The notes: generated from the sequence alone by a model not told the origin. Numbered from the stretch's first letter, positions 23,096 to 42,015 are shown. The stretch is 64,000 nucleotides of DNA from Ditylenchus dipsaci (GCA_004194705.1 SADC01001335.1:310001-374000), one strand, 5' to 3'. Translations and numbers: made by a program.

Positions 23096-24263
23096 GCTAA
23101 AATTGGATAATATTTAAAACTGGCCATAAAATACTGAAAATTGGCCATAAAATATTTAATTTTGGCCATAAACTCGATGTGGCCATAAAATACTGAATTT
23201 TGGCCATAAACTTTTGAATTTTGGCCATAAATTATTGAATTTTGGCCATAAACTTTTGAATTCTGGCCATAAACTTAAATTTGGCCTTGATATCCCGAAT
23301 TTTGGCCGTAAATTGTCAGATTTTGGCCATAAAATATTGAACTCAAGTTGGCTCTACGTCAATGGGCTACAATTGGTCTACAAGTCAATCGGCCCACCAA
23401 AGTATTGTCACCTCCAGATGTCGCACGAACTATAGTATTAAACTTGAAATTTTGTACTGAAATGGTTTGTTATGATCAAATTGATGTTTTGACTATTCAT
23501 AATCTCAATATCTAATTAGTACTTGGGTAGGTCTACCTTGGGTATCCACTCCGAGGTGGTCGAGACCTCAATTTAGACTACCTCAGTTTCTCAGGTGTTA
23601 ATAAGGTGAAACCAGGTTTTGTTCTATACAAACCTTTCTTTACACCTACTTTCTTGTTTCTCAGGTAAATATCACGAATTCAAGTAAGTAGATCTCAAGA
23701 TCCCTCTGGAAGATGCCCAACAATCGTGGCTTGGTTTTTCCCTGCAAACCTTTCAGAAATTTTTTTATTTGAAAAAGACCCAGAAACTTTCCTTAAGCAT
23801 TTTTTAAAACGCATTTTTATCGAAGTTCGCCGAATCACAGTCTGGGTCCCTCTTCTGTGAAATTCACCTATTATTCACCACTCCAGGAAAAAGACTCTAA
23901 TAAATTCACTCCCGCAGATACACTAACCACGTCATTCAGCCAGGGTTGGAATACAGCTAGTGCAGTGCAAAAAAGACCAAGACAGCCGGCCGAAAATTTA
24001 TAACAAAGAAAGGTACGATAGATGACCGACCAGAAGCTGATGGTAACCGTCCAAGATGGTAACCGTCCAATTTTTTCAATTATTTACTAATAAGCCAATA
24101 GAGAGCTCGCCACTCATGTTGACCTTGAAAAGTAACAATATTATCCACGGAAAGAAATAACAAACACGGTATCCTCAAAAAACCTGATGTACTGAAAACA
24201 ATTTTATTCAGATCATTACATCACATCGAAATACACTTGTGATAGGGAAACAATACTCCATTT

Positions 24264-24659
24264 TTATTGCTGCTGCTTCTGCTGGAGGTCAATTCGGCTG
24301 AAGACTTTTTCGAAGGAGCACACTGTAATACAGAATGGGTTAATAGAACAATTGTGTCACTTAAGCACTCACTGATCAACGGAAGGCCAAGTCTGAACGC
24401 ACGATCATAACCACGGCCATTGAGAAAGTTGGAACAATCGCCTGCAATTGAATAAACTTACTTTGAAAAGCACTGGAGTTGATGCAATCGGAGCGTAGAG
24501 CACATGTTGTTAGCCAACTGAAAAATAGACCTAGTCAAAACATGAACCACCAGTCAATCAAAGACACTCACCTAGAATAGCGAATCTAGGTGCCAAAGCA
24601 CAAGCAACCACTGAAAAAGGCATCAGGAGAGCCGACATCACGGTGAACTTCATTGTCAT
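24264..24659 (-). CDS. Small secreted Cys protein inside the MULE, four candidate exons
   Basis: Exons on the minus strand: 24572-24659 (ATG 24659), 24462-24530, 24373-24441 and 24264-24322 (TAA 24264-24266). All introns are phase 1. Exon 1 is a signal peptide (MKFTVMSALLMPFSVVACAL). Exon 2 gives TTCALRSDCINSSAFQ, exon 3 DCSNFLNGRGYDRAFRLGLP, exon 4 CSFEKVFSRIDLQQKQQQ. Exons 2 and 3 are both 69 bases, so either can be skipped without a frame change; exon 1 joins exon 3 equally well. The intron between exons 2 and 3 would be only 20 bases. The mature peptide would be extracellular with Cys pairs spaced C-x5-C-x8-C. Family not recognised. Confidence 0.55.
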
Positions 24660-25025
24660 TCGTTGAGCTTGATAATTCTAAACACACAGAATTCTAATAT
24701 TGATGCGGAAGACATGCAAATTTGCAAGGATGAAAAGTGTAACACAGTTATATAACGCAGCAAAACTGGTGACGGAATTCAATTGACCTAGAGCCAACAC
24801 GAGTTTAAGGCCAATACCCAATAATTTATGGCCAAAATTAAGCATTTTATGGCCAAATTCGAGTTTATAGTCAAAATTCAAAAGTTTATGGCCAAAATTC
24901 AAAAATTTATGGCCAAAATTCAAAAGTTTATGGCCAAAATTCAGTATTTTATGGCCACGTCGAGTTTATGGCCAAAATTAAATATTTATGGCCAATTTTC
25001 AGTATTTTATGGCCAAAATTAAATA

Positions 25026-26212
25026 CCGTATTTCCTCTAATAGAAGCCCCGGGGCTTCTATTTTCTGGATGCCCTCTAGGGGGAGGGGCTTTTATTAGAG
25101 GGGGAGGGCTTGTATTAGAGGGGGGTCTTTATTTTTTGAACTCGCCGCGCCGAAGGTACGGAAAAAATTCTGGGTCATAATGTTCTTACGTCAACCTCCG
25201 ATCACTTCTAATTTTTCACATAACATTAATAAAACAGCGTTTTAACATCAAAACCACTGTTTTTCTATAAACACCGTTTACCCGTTCACCAGTTTACCCC
25301 TCTACCAAGTTTTTCTTGGAGGCGTTCTTCCTGCATTTTTTTTGGCGTATTGGAAATTTGCAGCATATTATCTTGATTTGAATAAAGTGATGCTGAGAGG
25401 TAGTAGTGGCCTGGGAGCGTACGCAAGAGGAAAGGTAAAGCTTGGTATTCAAGGACATATTTTAGGATGAAAAATTTATAATTGAAATCTCACTAAAAGA
25501 AGACGTTTTCCGATAAAAGTTGAGCGCTTGTAAGGCGCCTGTCTACCCTCGTTTAGAGTAATAGCTTTGCAAAATGTGGTACATAAAAGTAAAATTATGA
25601 TATAATTTTGTTTATATTTTTTTACTTTTTCGGTCCATTTGACAAACTTTATTATAAACTGTAATCGCAGTGCTATGCGATGGTGTCTATTTATTTACTT
25701 TTTTAAAAAAGGTCAGAAAATCTAAAAGAAAAAGACGAAAAATTTGCTGCGAAATACTGTTATCCCTTTTTCATCTGACCTAAGCTCCCAATTTATTTTC
25801 TTGTTCCTTAAACGTAAACCGACGTCACTATTTATCGTTTATTTTTGATTTTCTGCTGATGATTACTGCATGAACCAACAAAGTATCCGCTAAAATGGTT
25901 CTTGAATCGATGCCCTTTTGCTTTAAGATTCACTCATTCACAAGTATTCCAGCGGTCCACTTTGAAAGATGTGCTTAGCAAATACATAAAAACATTCTTT
26001 GCGCCTTTTACACCATTAACAATAGCTATTTATCGAAAAAAAATTGGCTTTGGGGTTTATATAAAAAGAGGGGCTTATATTTTTAGGATACCCCCTAAGG
26101 AGGGGGCTTATATTAGAGGGGGCTTTTATATTTTGGATGGCCTCTAGGGGGGGGGGCTTATATTAGAGGAAGGGCTTATAATAGGAGGGGGCTTCTATTA
26201 GAGGAAATACGG
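25026..26212. mobile_element. TA-flanked element nested in the MULE end
   Basis: The termini are CCGTATTTCCTCTAATAGAA and the exact inverse, with TA at 25024-25025 and 26213-26214. Removing it and one TA restores the MULE end ...TTAAATACCACCC. The arms contain G-rich blocks with repeated GGGGCTTnTATTAGAGG. TA duplications point to the Tc1/mariner/pogo group. ORFs at 25902-26147 are derived from the arms. The body (25180-26040) holds no recognisable transposase. Confidence 0.85.
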
Positions 26213-26375
26213 TACCACCCGCTAAAATTATCGTATGGCTCAGAATAATTGTTTGATTTAGCGCCATATTCTGCAACCATCAAAATACATTTTTTTAATG
26301 AACTTATTTTGATAATTTCTCTACACATATTGCTTTTATTCATCGAGAACGTGCTATTTTACTCTCCTTGGATAG

Positions 26376-27000
26376 ATGAACCTTCTTGCGTCAAGGTAAG
26401 CAATATATTTTGTCAGTAAACCGTATAATTACTTTATTTTCAGTTCATCTTTTTTCGCCACTAGTCGTCATCTGCTAGTTATGCATACAAGCGTCCGCTC
26501 CACCGGCAAAACCTGGGCGAAAATGCGGATGAAGCACTACGTTTTTCTAGAGCTAGAAGCTAAAGACTGCCAGCAAAAATTCATCAGAGGGTGGGGTCCT
26601 GGTGGTTCGAAAGTCAATACTTCAGTAAATGCGGTGCAGCTAAGACATATTCCCACCAACTGCATCGTTAAGGTAATCTTTTAACTGAAAACTTCCAGTT
26701 TTTGTTAGGATTTCAGGTTCACGAGTGTCGTTTTGCGGATGACAATGTTAGGATAGCGCGGCTACGACTTAAATTCGCTGTGGATCGCCATTTAAATGGT
26801 ATGTGCAATCGATTATTCCTATGCAATATCAATTTTCTGATTTTCCAGGAGAGAATTGCTACGAGGAACAACTCAAGAGGTTGGAGAAGGACTATTCAAT
26901 AAAATCCAATCGGAAGTTTGAAAAGCGTCGAGAGCTGAAAAAGAGTCTAGCTAGCCCTGAAAGTAAGGATGAGGCGGAAAACCCCGATAATGTTCCATGA
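26376..27000 (+). CDS. MTRFR: Mitochondrial class I release-factor-like protein (C12orf65/MTRFR type)
   Basis: Exons 26376-26395, 26444-26672, 26717-26798 and 26849-27000; all phases agree (2, 0, 1). The product starts MNLLASSSFFATSRHLLVMH, a typical mitochondrial presequence. The domain core is FIRGWGPGGSKVNTSVNAVQ followed by LRHIPTNCIVKVHECR, then a basic coiled tail (KFEKRRELKKSL). The family rescues stalled mitochondrial ribosomes by hydrolysing peptidyl-tRNA with a GGQ loop. The paralogous human protein has GPGGQATNKT at this place. Here the Gln is Ser (GGS), so hydrolase activity is doubtful unless the sequence is wrong. Length, about 160 aa, is normal for the family. The gene converges on the galectin gene, and a fragment of its last exon is repeated at 27600-27700. 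Confidence 0.85.
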
Positions 27001-27314
27001 GATCTTGTTTTTTTTTGGATCCAAATGTTTGTTGTATAAACTGTCATGTGTGTTTTGAGTTGCCTTCTAAATTGGGTAATAAAATTTTATTTCTCTAGTG
27101 GTTACAATGTAGACATCGAATTAGAATATACTTGTGCAGACAAAAGAAAGTTCACAGCAATACATGGTGAGGCACTATTAACAGTGGAAAGAAGGTAGAA
27201 AGAAGGTAGGACCCAGGTAAGGGTTGAAGTTGAGCGGGTGCCCCAATATCGAGACTCGCTTATGTTCACAAATATTTTTTTCTGTTCAATATATTTTTCT
27301 TCTCTCCGAAAATC

Positions 27315-27420
27315 AATTCTCCGAGCTAATGAATTCAGACTTTTGGATATTCAAGTCACCCACAACAGTTATCTGACTAGCTTGCTTAGCTGAGAGACCC
27401 TTCTTGTAGATGAGTGAAAA
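27315..27420 (-). pseudogene. Galectin last-exon fragment
   Basis: On the minus strand it reads [20 protein letters not shown] and LNIQKSEF. It is close to the true last exon at 29191-29325 ([20 protein letters not shown]). No upstream galectin exon is present beside it. It is one side of a local duplication. Confidence 0.8.
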
Positions 27421-27594
27421 AATTCTGAGTGGGAACATACAGGTATACATATTCGTATTGGGCGTGTTAAGGGGCCTTTTTTAGAAATTAGGAGGCCCGA
27501 TTGAATATCACCCGTATAAAATTTGGGTTGCAGTATAGAATCCCCGACGCTGACGCGTGGGCTGGCCGAGATAACTGCTTTTTCGTGCTTTTCA

Positions 27595-28055
27595 ATCCCT
27601 CATGAGAAAGTTGCGAGCTCAAGAGAAGTCTAGCTAGCCCTGCGAGCAAGGATGAATCAGAAAATCCTGAGAGTGTTCCAAAAAATCTCTTTCGAGATGA
27701 TATTCGGAAATCTTTTTTTGGGGGAATTTCACAGATTCGAAAATCCCTTTTTGAATGGAAATCGGTTGTTTGAACCCGATTTCTATTCAATAAAAAGAGG
27801 TTTTCGCTGCAGCGAAAATCCCCAGAAAGCGATTTTCCGCCTACTACCTTCTTTTGTTTTGCGTTGTTTGTTGAATATGAACTGTCATGTGTTGGGCGTT
27901 GCCAAAGTGAATGATAAAAATTTTATTGCTCTAGTGCTTACAATGTAGAAATCGAAATAAAATCAGAACGTTAGACAGTGTAAATTGGAATTCTATAATA
28001 TAAATTATACTTGTACAGAAAAAGCAAGTGCACAACAATACATGGTTGAGCTTAG
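27595..28055 (+). pseudogene. MTRFR 3'-end fragment with 3' flank
   Basis: 27600-27695 matches the end of MTRFR exon 4 (SLASPASKDESENPESVP), but the stop is lost and the frame runs on. 27855-28055 matches the original 3' flank at 27020-27165, including AATAAAATTTTAT-like signals and ACAATACATGG. Between them is a short insert with repeated GAAATCnnnTTT words. With 27315-27420 it records a duplicated MTRFR-galectin interval. Confidence 0.75.
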
Positions 28056-28368
28056 GCTCGGGGTACTGGACTGGAATCCGGTTTCGGGTTTTGTTCCAGC
28101 TGCAGAAAGACGGTTTGGAATTTGGTCCGAGCATCTTTAAAAATTGGGAATACGCACTGGGTTTAGAGAATTTTTATATAAGGAATATATTGAATAAGGT
28201 CATAAATATCAGATTTTCCACAAACCGAGTGAAAACAAGGACGATTTTTGAAAACTTGCTGGTCCCCGCCTCAATTTGCGGTGTAACACGCTGGTATGCC
28301 CCTCTAACACTCAAATGGACGGCTGTTTTGAAACATAAGTAAATCTCGATAAATTGCACACCTATGAT

Positions 28369-28563
28369 CATGGGCGTAGCCGGGGAGGGAGGGGGGGTGT
28401 GGCTGAGGTGGCTATAGTCACCCCCTCCGCCCCGCTCCCCCCGTTAGGTTTTTTGAAAAGAATTGTTAAGTAAAAACACTATAAAACTCGAAAACGGTGT
28501 AGGGAAAATGACCTCTCGGGGGCTTTAGCACCCCTCCCTCAGATTTTTCGGGCTACGCCTCTG
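28369..28563. mobile_element. hAT MITE, CAnGGGCGTAGCC ends
   Basis: The ends are CATGGGCGTAGCC and CGGGCTACGCCTCTG, with an exact 8-bp duplication CCTATGAT at 28361-28368 and 28564-28571. The body has C/G-rich arms and AAAACGGTGTAGG. Relatives are at 57746-57987 and, partial, 48797-48860. Confidence 0.85.
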
Positions 28564-28571
28564 CCTATGAT

Positions 28572-29190
28572 TCGCGTTTCGCTAATCCGAGGGCTCGATA
28601 ATTCACGACGATGTGCGCATCGTCTAGGTTGCTGGTTTATGGTCCCCCTGGGTGCACCTTATTTTTTACATTTTATTTACAAGTTTGGCGTCAAAGTGAT
28701 CCTCAGACTATTGGCTATGAAATAAAACCACCAGCACAAGGTTTCATAACTGCCGGAGCCAAGTTGGAGCCAAAACCCAGCTAAAGAATTTCGATTCACT
28801 TTTCTCTTTCACCGTTTTATAGTGATCCTTGTCTGAATACAATGTGCCTGTATTTCACAATCTGGTTTAACGCCAAACGATTTTTATCCCACTTTAACAA
28901 AATGAAACCCTCTCCTACCCTAGTCTAAAAGGGGTTTATATTTGAATTATATTTGGTCATCGGCAAAAATATAGCACAAACTTTTTAGTTTTAGAAAAAC
29001 CCATTTTGACAAGAAATAACAGGAAAGTATATTTTTACATAGCTCTAGCATATAAATTTTACCCTAAAAATAATAAAACAAGGATAAGCTGTGCTTCAGT
29101 ATAGCCTATCCAGTTGGTTGATTGGTATCTACATATATCAATTCTGTCAGTTCATTATATTTCTTTCACACCATCCACAGATCAATGCTC
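28572..29190. other. 3' flank of the galectin gene, no gene seen
   Basis: No ORF with support. 28580-28670 has a small inverted pair (GATGTGCGCATC) and a loose tRNA-like appearance that I could not substantiate. Confidence 0.4.
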
Positions 29191-36807
<7,617 letters not shown>

Positions 36808-37059
36808 TGTGTTTTGGATTGTCTAAAAATAAGACAAAAAAGTTGCACACTATTTATGGAATTATTAATGATCAATAGTCACGAAAGGAACCGTGAAAAT
36901 TATCTGTATCTCTGTTATTTTCATCTTGATAACATTTTGCCAAAATCCTCCCCATTTTTTAAAGAGCTTTTTAGACGATTTCATTATCCAGCAATTAACT
37001 TTCGCTCTCACTTTCACCGTCAGGAATGAGCATTTTGCTTTTTTGTAAATTAAAAAGAG

Positions 37060-37175
37060 CAAAAAACTTGCCCTTTTTTGCCCCAAGGGGCAACTTTTTG
37101 CCCTTTAGGCGAATTGCCTTTTTAGGGCAAATTGCCAAAAAAGGCAATTCTCCCTAAGGGAATGTTTTATTTTTG
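37060..37175. repeat. Short palindromes of GGGCAA/TTGCC words
   Basis: GCCCCAAGGGGC, GCAAATTGCC and GGCAATTnGCC form overlapping stem-loops upstream of the galectin gene. No TIR was found. Confidence 0.55.
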
Positions 37176-37221
37176 GCAGTTTTTCGGTCATGAATGTGCA
37201 AAAATGTTAGATTACACGGCG

Positions 37222-37540
37222 CATTCATGTTCAGCGTAGTCGATTTGCTTCTATAACCACTATTTCAGTAAGAACTAACTGTGATCTAAAATTCCACTCA
37301 AGACAAAAACATTCAAATTAAAATTTTCGATTTTTTCAATTTGAAATTCCACCGTGCCTTTTGAATTTTTAGAGCAGTTTTTTTGAGCGAATCGACCATG
37401 CTGAACACGAATCCGTTAAAAAAGGTGTGTAAATTTGTAAGACTACAAAATTTCAGAAATAAAAGTTGATGTGATGATCATTCACTTTTATACATCTTTT
37501 TTTTTTGACGGATTCGTGTTCAGCATGGTCGATTTACTTT
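37222..37540. repeat. Foldback with a GTTCAGCATGGTCGATT motif in three orientations
   Basis: The motif occurs at about 37228 (+), 37390 (-) and 37512 (+). The last two arms pair through CCGTTAAAAAAGGTGT and its inverse. The same word, diverged, sits in both arms of the large palindrome in the Rap2 intron (56255 and 56440). Confidence 0.65.
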
Positions 37541-37654
37541 AAAAAATCCTGTGAATTCAGTGATTTTATTGTAAAATGTGAAAAGGGTATTGGCAATAAA
37601 AAAGTGAAATTGTGGATAATTTAGAAGTAATGTGCGCAGGGATGAGAATTCGCT

Positions 37655-37825
37655 CCTATATAGGACTATTTAGGACTATTTATGGTCAAAAAGGTCCTAA
37701 TAATAGTATAATCCTATTTAAGGACTATGGTCCTATTTGGGGACTATGGTCCTATATAGGACTATAGTCCTATCTAGGACTATAGTACTATTAGGACATA
37801 GTCCGATATAGGACTTTAGTTTTAT
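37655..37825. repeat. Array of TAGGACTATAGTCCTA palindromes
   Basis: At least ten copies of the half-site TAGGACTAT or its inverse. The region resembles hAT subterminal repeats, but no ends were found. Confidence 0.65.
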
Positions 37826-37952
37826 GTAGGAGCATGAAATGGCAAAAAAAAATGAAAAGTCGAAAATGAAAAATTGACTCAGGTGGCGAAACTTGCAAAA
37901 GGGTATGCAGAGAAGAGCCCGTAAGGGATTCTTGCTCCTTGGCATGGTGTGC

Positions 37953-38336
37953 GGTCAGTTCGAAATGGTTTTTTTTCAAAATTTTCATACTTTTTCAAAC
38001 AAAAGTTTATATTTTACCAAAAAAAAGTTTTTCTGACGTCCCCTAGAAGCCGAGATTTCCTCAGGAATCCGTATAAAGAAACAGAATTTCAAAAAATGCT
38101 TGTGCGCTGAGATATGACTTGAAGTTGGAGTGCCAATATGCCACCTTTCAACTTTGGGTCAAATCTCAGCGCACAAGCATTTTTTTGAAATTCTGTTTCT
38201 TTAAACGGATTTTTGAGGAAATTTCGGCTACTTGGGGACGTCAGAAAAACTTTTTTGGAAAAATATGAACTTTTGTTTGTAAAAGTATGAAAATTTTTGA
38301 AAAAAACCGTTTCGAATTGACCGTTTCGAACTGACC
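37953..38336. repeat. Foldback, about 190-base arms
   Basis: The arms begin GGTCAGTTCGAAATGG and end with TTCGAACTGACC. They share AAACTTTTGTTT, GAAATTCTGTTTCTTTA and TCTCAGCGCACAAGCAT. The centre is around 38140. It abuts the next foldback directly. Confidence 0.85.
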
Positions 38337-38337
38337 T

Positions 38338-39260
38338 AGCCCCCTTGGGTAACACTATAGAATGCCCCCCCCCCAGCTAGCGAAAATTTACTTTTCCTGA
38401 AGGGAAAGGACCCGTCCCATTTTGATTCTCGTGCTCTGAATAGGCACGGAAACACTTTGGTTTCCGAAAAATCGAAAAAAAAATTTTTCGATTTGCCTTG
38501 GTCCCCAAGGTAAAATTTAAGAAAATTCAAAAAAAAAATTTTTTTGAATTCCCGCCAAAACATTTTTAAGGGAATTAGGGCTGTATTGGGAGGGGAAGGG
38601 AAAAAAAGGGGCCACTTTCATGTCAAAATTATAAAAAAGTGAATTCTGGACTATTTCGGATGTCCTGCCATGTTTTTCAACTGGGCCGTTGCAAAAAGAG
38701 ACTCTATATGCATTTTATGGTCAAGAGTACTTCTCGGAATCATGTCTAAGGTAAGTGAGTGCGCGCATCTCTAACTCTCAAGCCCCCTGCGCCCCCGAAG
38801 GGGCGCAGGAGGCTCGGGGGCTTGGAGTTGAGATGCGCACACCCACATACCTTAGACACAAATCACTCGAAAGTGACTCTGGATGCATGAAAAAGCATGC
38901 ATACCAGAGTTTATTTATGCGGTAGGCCCCAGTATTCAAAACTATGTTCAACATCTTCTTGTTAATGGGCTCTGTGTGATTAGTGGCCCTCTTTTGTCCC
39001 TTCCCCTCCAATACAGCCCTAAATCCCTTAAAAAATGTTTTGGCGGGAATTCAAAAAAATATTTTTTTTGAATTTTCTTAAATTTTTTACCTTGGGGACC
39101 AAGGCAAATCGAAAAAAAAATTTTTTCGATTTTCCGGAAACCAAAGTGTTTCCGTGCCTATTCAGAGCACGAGAATCAAAATGGGACGGGTCCTTTCCTC
39201 TTCAGGAAAAGTAAATTTTTCGCTAGCTGGGGGGGGCATTCTATAGTATAGCCCCCCCTT
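38338..39260. repeat. Large foldback with 260-base arms and a mobile loop
   Basis: The left arm (38338-38605) and right arm (about 39000-39260) are inverse copies including CCCGTCCCATTTTGATTCTC and GTGTTTCCGTGCC. The loop (38607-38995) contains a block shared with 34000-34169 and a block (38702-38935) shared in inverse with the loop of the foldback at 53837-54557. Confidence 0.85.
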
Positions 39261-40075
39261 GGCATTCCTCTTGGGAATAGTATCCGGAGAAAACCTGACA
39301 CGGGCTGTGGCGATGAGCTTGCACTCTAGAACGCCGAACTCTGCTATTTGGACCGAAACATCTGTTCACACACAGGTTACGGGAGAAGTTCTAAGACTAA
39401 AAATTGAATTTCTTTTGTTTTATATTGGGGCGCACATTGTGGAGAAGTTCCATTTCTTTTCAAGCTTTGCATGATACTTCTTATAAAATTTCACTTCGAT
39501 GGTATACTCTTAAAGGCTTCACCCTCAGTAGTTACACTACTCAGTTGTCGCAATTCACCATCATCACTCAGGTGGCTTAATCCTGGTGGTTGAGCTGTTG
39601 GTAGACCAAGTGGAGGTATCCAATTAGTTGCACCTAGGTGGTGTTACTCAGTAGAAGGATAGCTATACGGGAGTACACAGGAGGAAAGTAGCCCGGTGTG
39701 GGTACTCACGTAGAGGTATCCAGGTGGGGTAGTACAGCTGCCCTGGACATTCGAATAACTGAATGAATCGTTTTTCTTCAACATAGCTGTGAATTCTTGC
39801 TTTGCATCCAACATCTTTTGCCAAGTTCTTCTCGCATTGCCAATACTGTTTCGTATGATTCGGCTTGCTGAACATGGGCGGTGGCGGTGGTTATTACCGA
39901 GTAGCGTCAATTTTTCTCCTAATTTTTTATATTATAGTCAGCCAGTTGATGGGTCATTAGAAACTAGAGATTCAGGGCTACATGCTATGCAAAAAAAATA
40001 AAAAAATTGAAAAGTAATCACCGAAAACAAGAAGTTTTAAAAATTTGACGGGAGATTCACATATTTTGACAGGAG
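39261..40075. other. Intergenic stretch, no gene supported
   Basis: 39580-39730 contains GTGGnGGTATCCA-type words (loose repeats of about 15 bases). The minus ORF 39644-39910 has no motif or splice support. Confidence 0.45.
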
Positions 40076-40950
40076 CAGTGTTGGGAACTCGTACTCGTAC
40101 TTCGTACTCGTTCCGTACTCGTACTACGAGTACGAATACGAAGTACGAGCAGCTGAAAAACAGAGGTACGAGTACGAACAGAAAAAATAATGAGGTACGT
40201 GTACGAGTACGAGGACGAAGAACAAGTACGAGTACGAAGAGAAACTTTAAGTACGAGTGCCATGTTTTTTTCTGGCTATTTTTGAGCAGAATTTTTTTAT
40301 AAAAGCATGAGTTTTTAAATGAGAAAGGCATTTTGAAAGCATAAATTTCCTATTAGCCCTTTAAATGTTCTGATTAATCTTCTGAATTGACGTGGTCATG
40401 GTCATGACTATGGTCATGGTATTCCTCATTTGAAGGCACGCGAAGCGGCCGTTTTAAATCTATGCCTTTCCATGGCATAGTCATAATATGCTTTATTCCA
40501 AAGGATGCGAAGCAGCTAGGTTTTGGTCATGGTGTGTTATTCATTTTATAGTGTGTCAAATATCTACTCCTTTAAAATCGCAATGCGAAGCGTTGCTCAA
40601 GGCTTCAGTAGTAAACGCGTAGTGTTTCTAATACTGAATTCTTCTAAAAAATAGTCCCTCATGGTAGTCGATTCCTCATTCGACAAAATTATATAAAAAT
40701 GTTACTTAAATTAAATAAAAAATTGTGAAAATATTTAAAGAGTACGGATTTTTTTATTTAAGTACGAGTACAGCATAAGCTTTTCCTCAGGTACGAGTAA
40801 AGTACGAGTACGAGTAAGAGCCTTTTCCAGCTCGTACTACTAGTACGAGTACGACGAGATTTTGTAGCGCGGTACGAGTACGAAGTACGAGGTCAAAAAA
40901 CTACTTGTACGGAATACGAGTACGAGAATTTCAGAAAATCCCCAACACTG
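40076..40950. mobile_element. hAT element with GTACGAG subterminal repeats, copy 2
   Basis: Inverse of the element 32019-32877 with very high similarity throughout. The ends are CAGTGTTGGG and CCCAACACTG. Flanks GACAGGAG (40068-40075) and GACGGGAG (40951-40958) match at seven of eight positions. Two complete copies in opposite orientation 7.2 kb apart show recent activity of a shared trans-acting transposase. Confidence 0.9.
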
Positions 40951-40958
40951 GACGGGAG

Positions 40959-42015
40959 ATTCATTCATCTTGACGAGTGTTTTCAATTTTAACCATTTCA
41001 AAAATCTCGAAATTTTAACGGGATCCCGAAAATTTTCAGCGAAAATCCCAATCGCGACCCGAAAATTTTTCGGCTAAATTTTTTCGGCTTAAATAATTTT
41101 TTCGGCTTAAATCTCGTCCCGAAATTTTGCATGAAGGCTCCTCTCCGTCACTAATTTTATAATAAAATTTACAAACTTAAAAAACTGCTCTATGCAGTTT
41201 TTTATAAGCTTCCATATAGTGTATTCTGTTCTGTAAAATAAAAACTATGTAAAAGTTATACAGAGTATTTCAAAAAAGACTGATTTTAAGAAAATGACCT
41301 TTTCTTAACCTTTTAATCTTTAGATGAAGAATATAAGTCATCTAGAGCTTTACGACACCACTTTTGAAAGCTGAGATCCAGGGCGATATTATAACATAAA
41401 TTTTAGAACGAAAGGGTTGTTTAACAACGAGACTTAGAGACTTTTATCCACAAAAACAGTATTCATATCTAAAGTTATAAATGGCTGGTTCGACGGTCAG
41501 AACATCCAGTTGCCGAAATTAACCGGCACCGCCGTGTTCAGCATCCTCACATTCACAATAATCGAGTGTATGAGTTAAAAGATTCCCTACTTTCACACCA
41601 TGATACCCTTATTCCGGTGACACAGTAATCTCACAATAACTCAATTCCTCAACATAATAACTGATAAATTCAATTCGTATTCTTTGGAAGCTTCGCGACA
41701 AATGTTTGGTCTTTCAGCTCTTCACGAACCTAAGACTTTTTTTATATATTTACGCCAGATAATATTTATAAAGCCATTGCCGTCTCCGACAACGGTTGTT
41801 CCCCGCCGATTCATAATAATTTCATAATCATTGAACTTCTCTACGAATTTTTTAACTTGGTCTCTAATAAAACTATACCTAAAATAAAATTCTAGGCATT
41901 GTTTTGTTAGAAACTAAGCTAAAAAATCTGTACAGAAGTTTAATGACTAGGCCATAATTTTTGGATTGGCGGAGGACAATCCAGAACGCGTGGCCATGGC
42001 TTTTTAAGCACTCAC
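40959..42015. other. Downstream region of GLRX3, last exon not identified
   Basis: The expected C-terminal exon of the glutaredoxin gene (VKEL..GEL-type sequence) was not found. A minus ORF at about 41701-41878 (VEKFNDYEIIMNRRGTT) follows a TTTTAG acceptor but does not join the preceding exon in frame. Otherwise no structure. Confidence 0.4.

Larger units (their letters stand above)
23105..26220. mobile_element. MULE with tandem-array TIRs carrying a secreted-protein gene
   Basis: The left end starts GGATAATATTTAAAAC. The right end, read inward, is GGGTGGTATTTAA once the nested element 25026-26212 is removed. Target duplication GCTAAAATT, exact and 9 bp, is at 23096-23104 and 26221-26229. 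Each TIR (about 23115-23340 and 24790-25025) is an array of a unit resembling TTTTGGCCATAAACTTTTGAA. The ends match those of the transposase-bearing element 45367-48420, so it is presumably mobilised by that family. The only gene inside is the secreted-protein gene 24264-24659; there is no transposase. Confidence 0.9.

Noticed and set aside
23214..23435. ORF of MNFGHKLLNFGHK-type repeats (also 24678-24923 and 25022)
   Set aside because: A direct translation of the tandem TIR unit of the MULE, not a protein.
41701..41878. Minus-strand ORF as the last exon of glutaredoxin-3
   Set aside because: It follows a TTTTAG acceptor but joins the previous exon out of frame and lacks the family C-terminal consensus.
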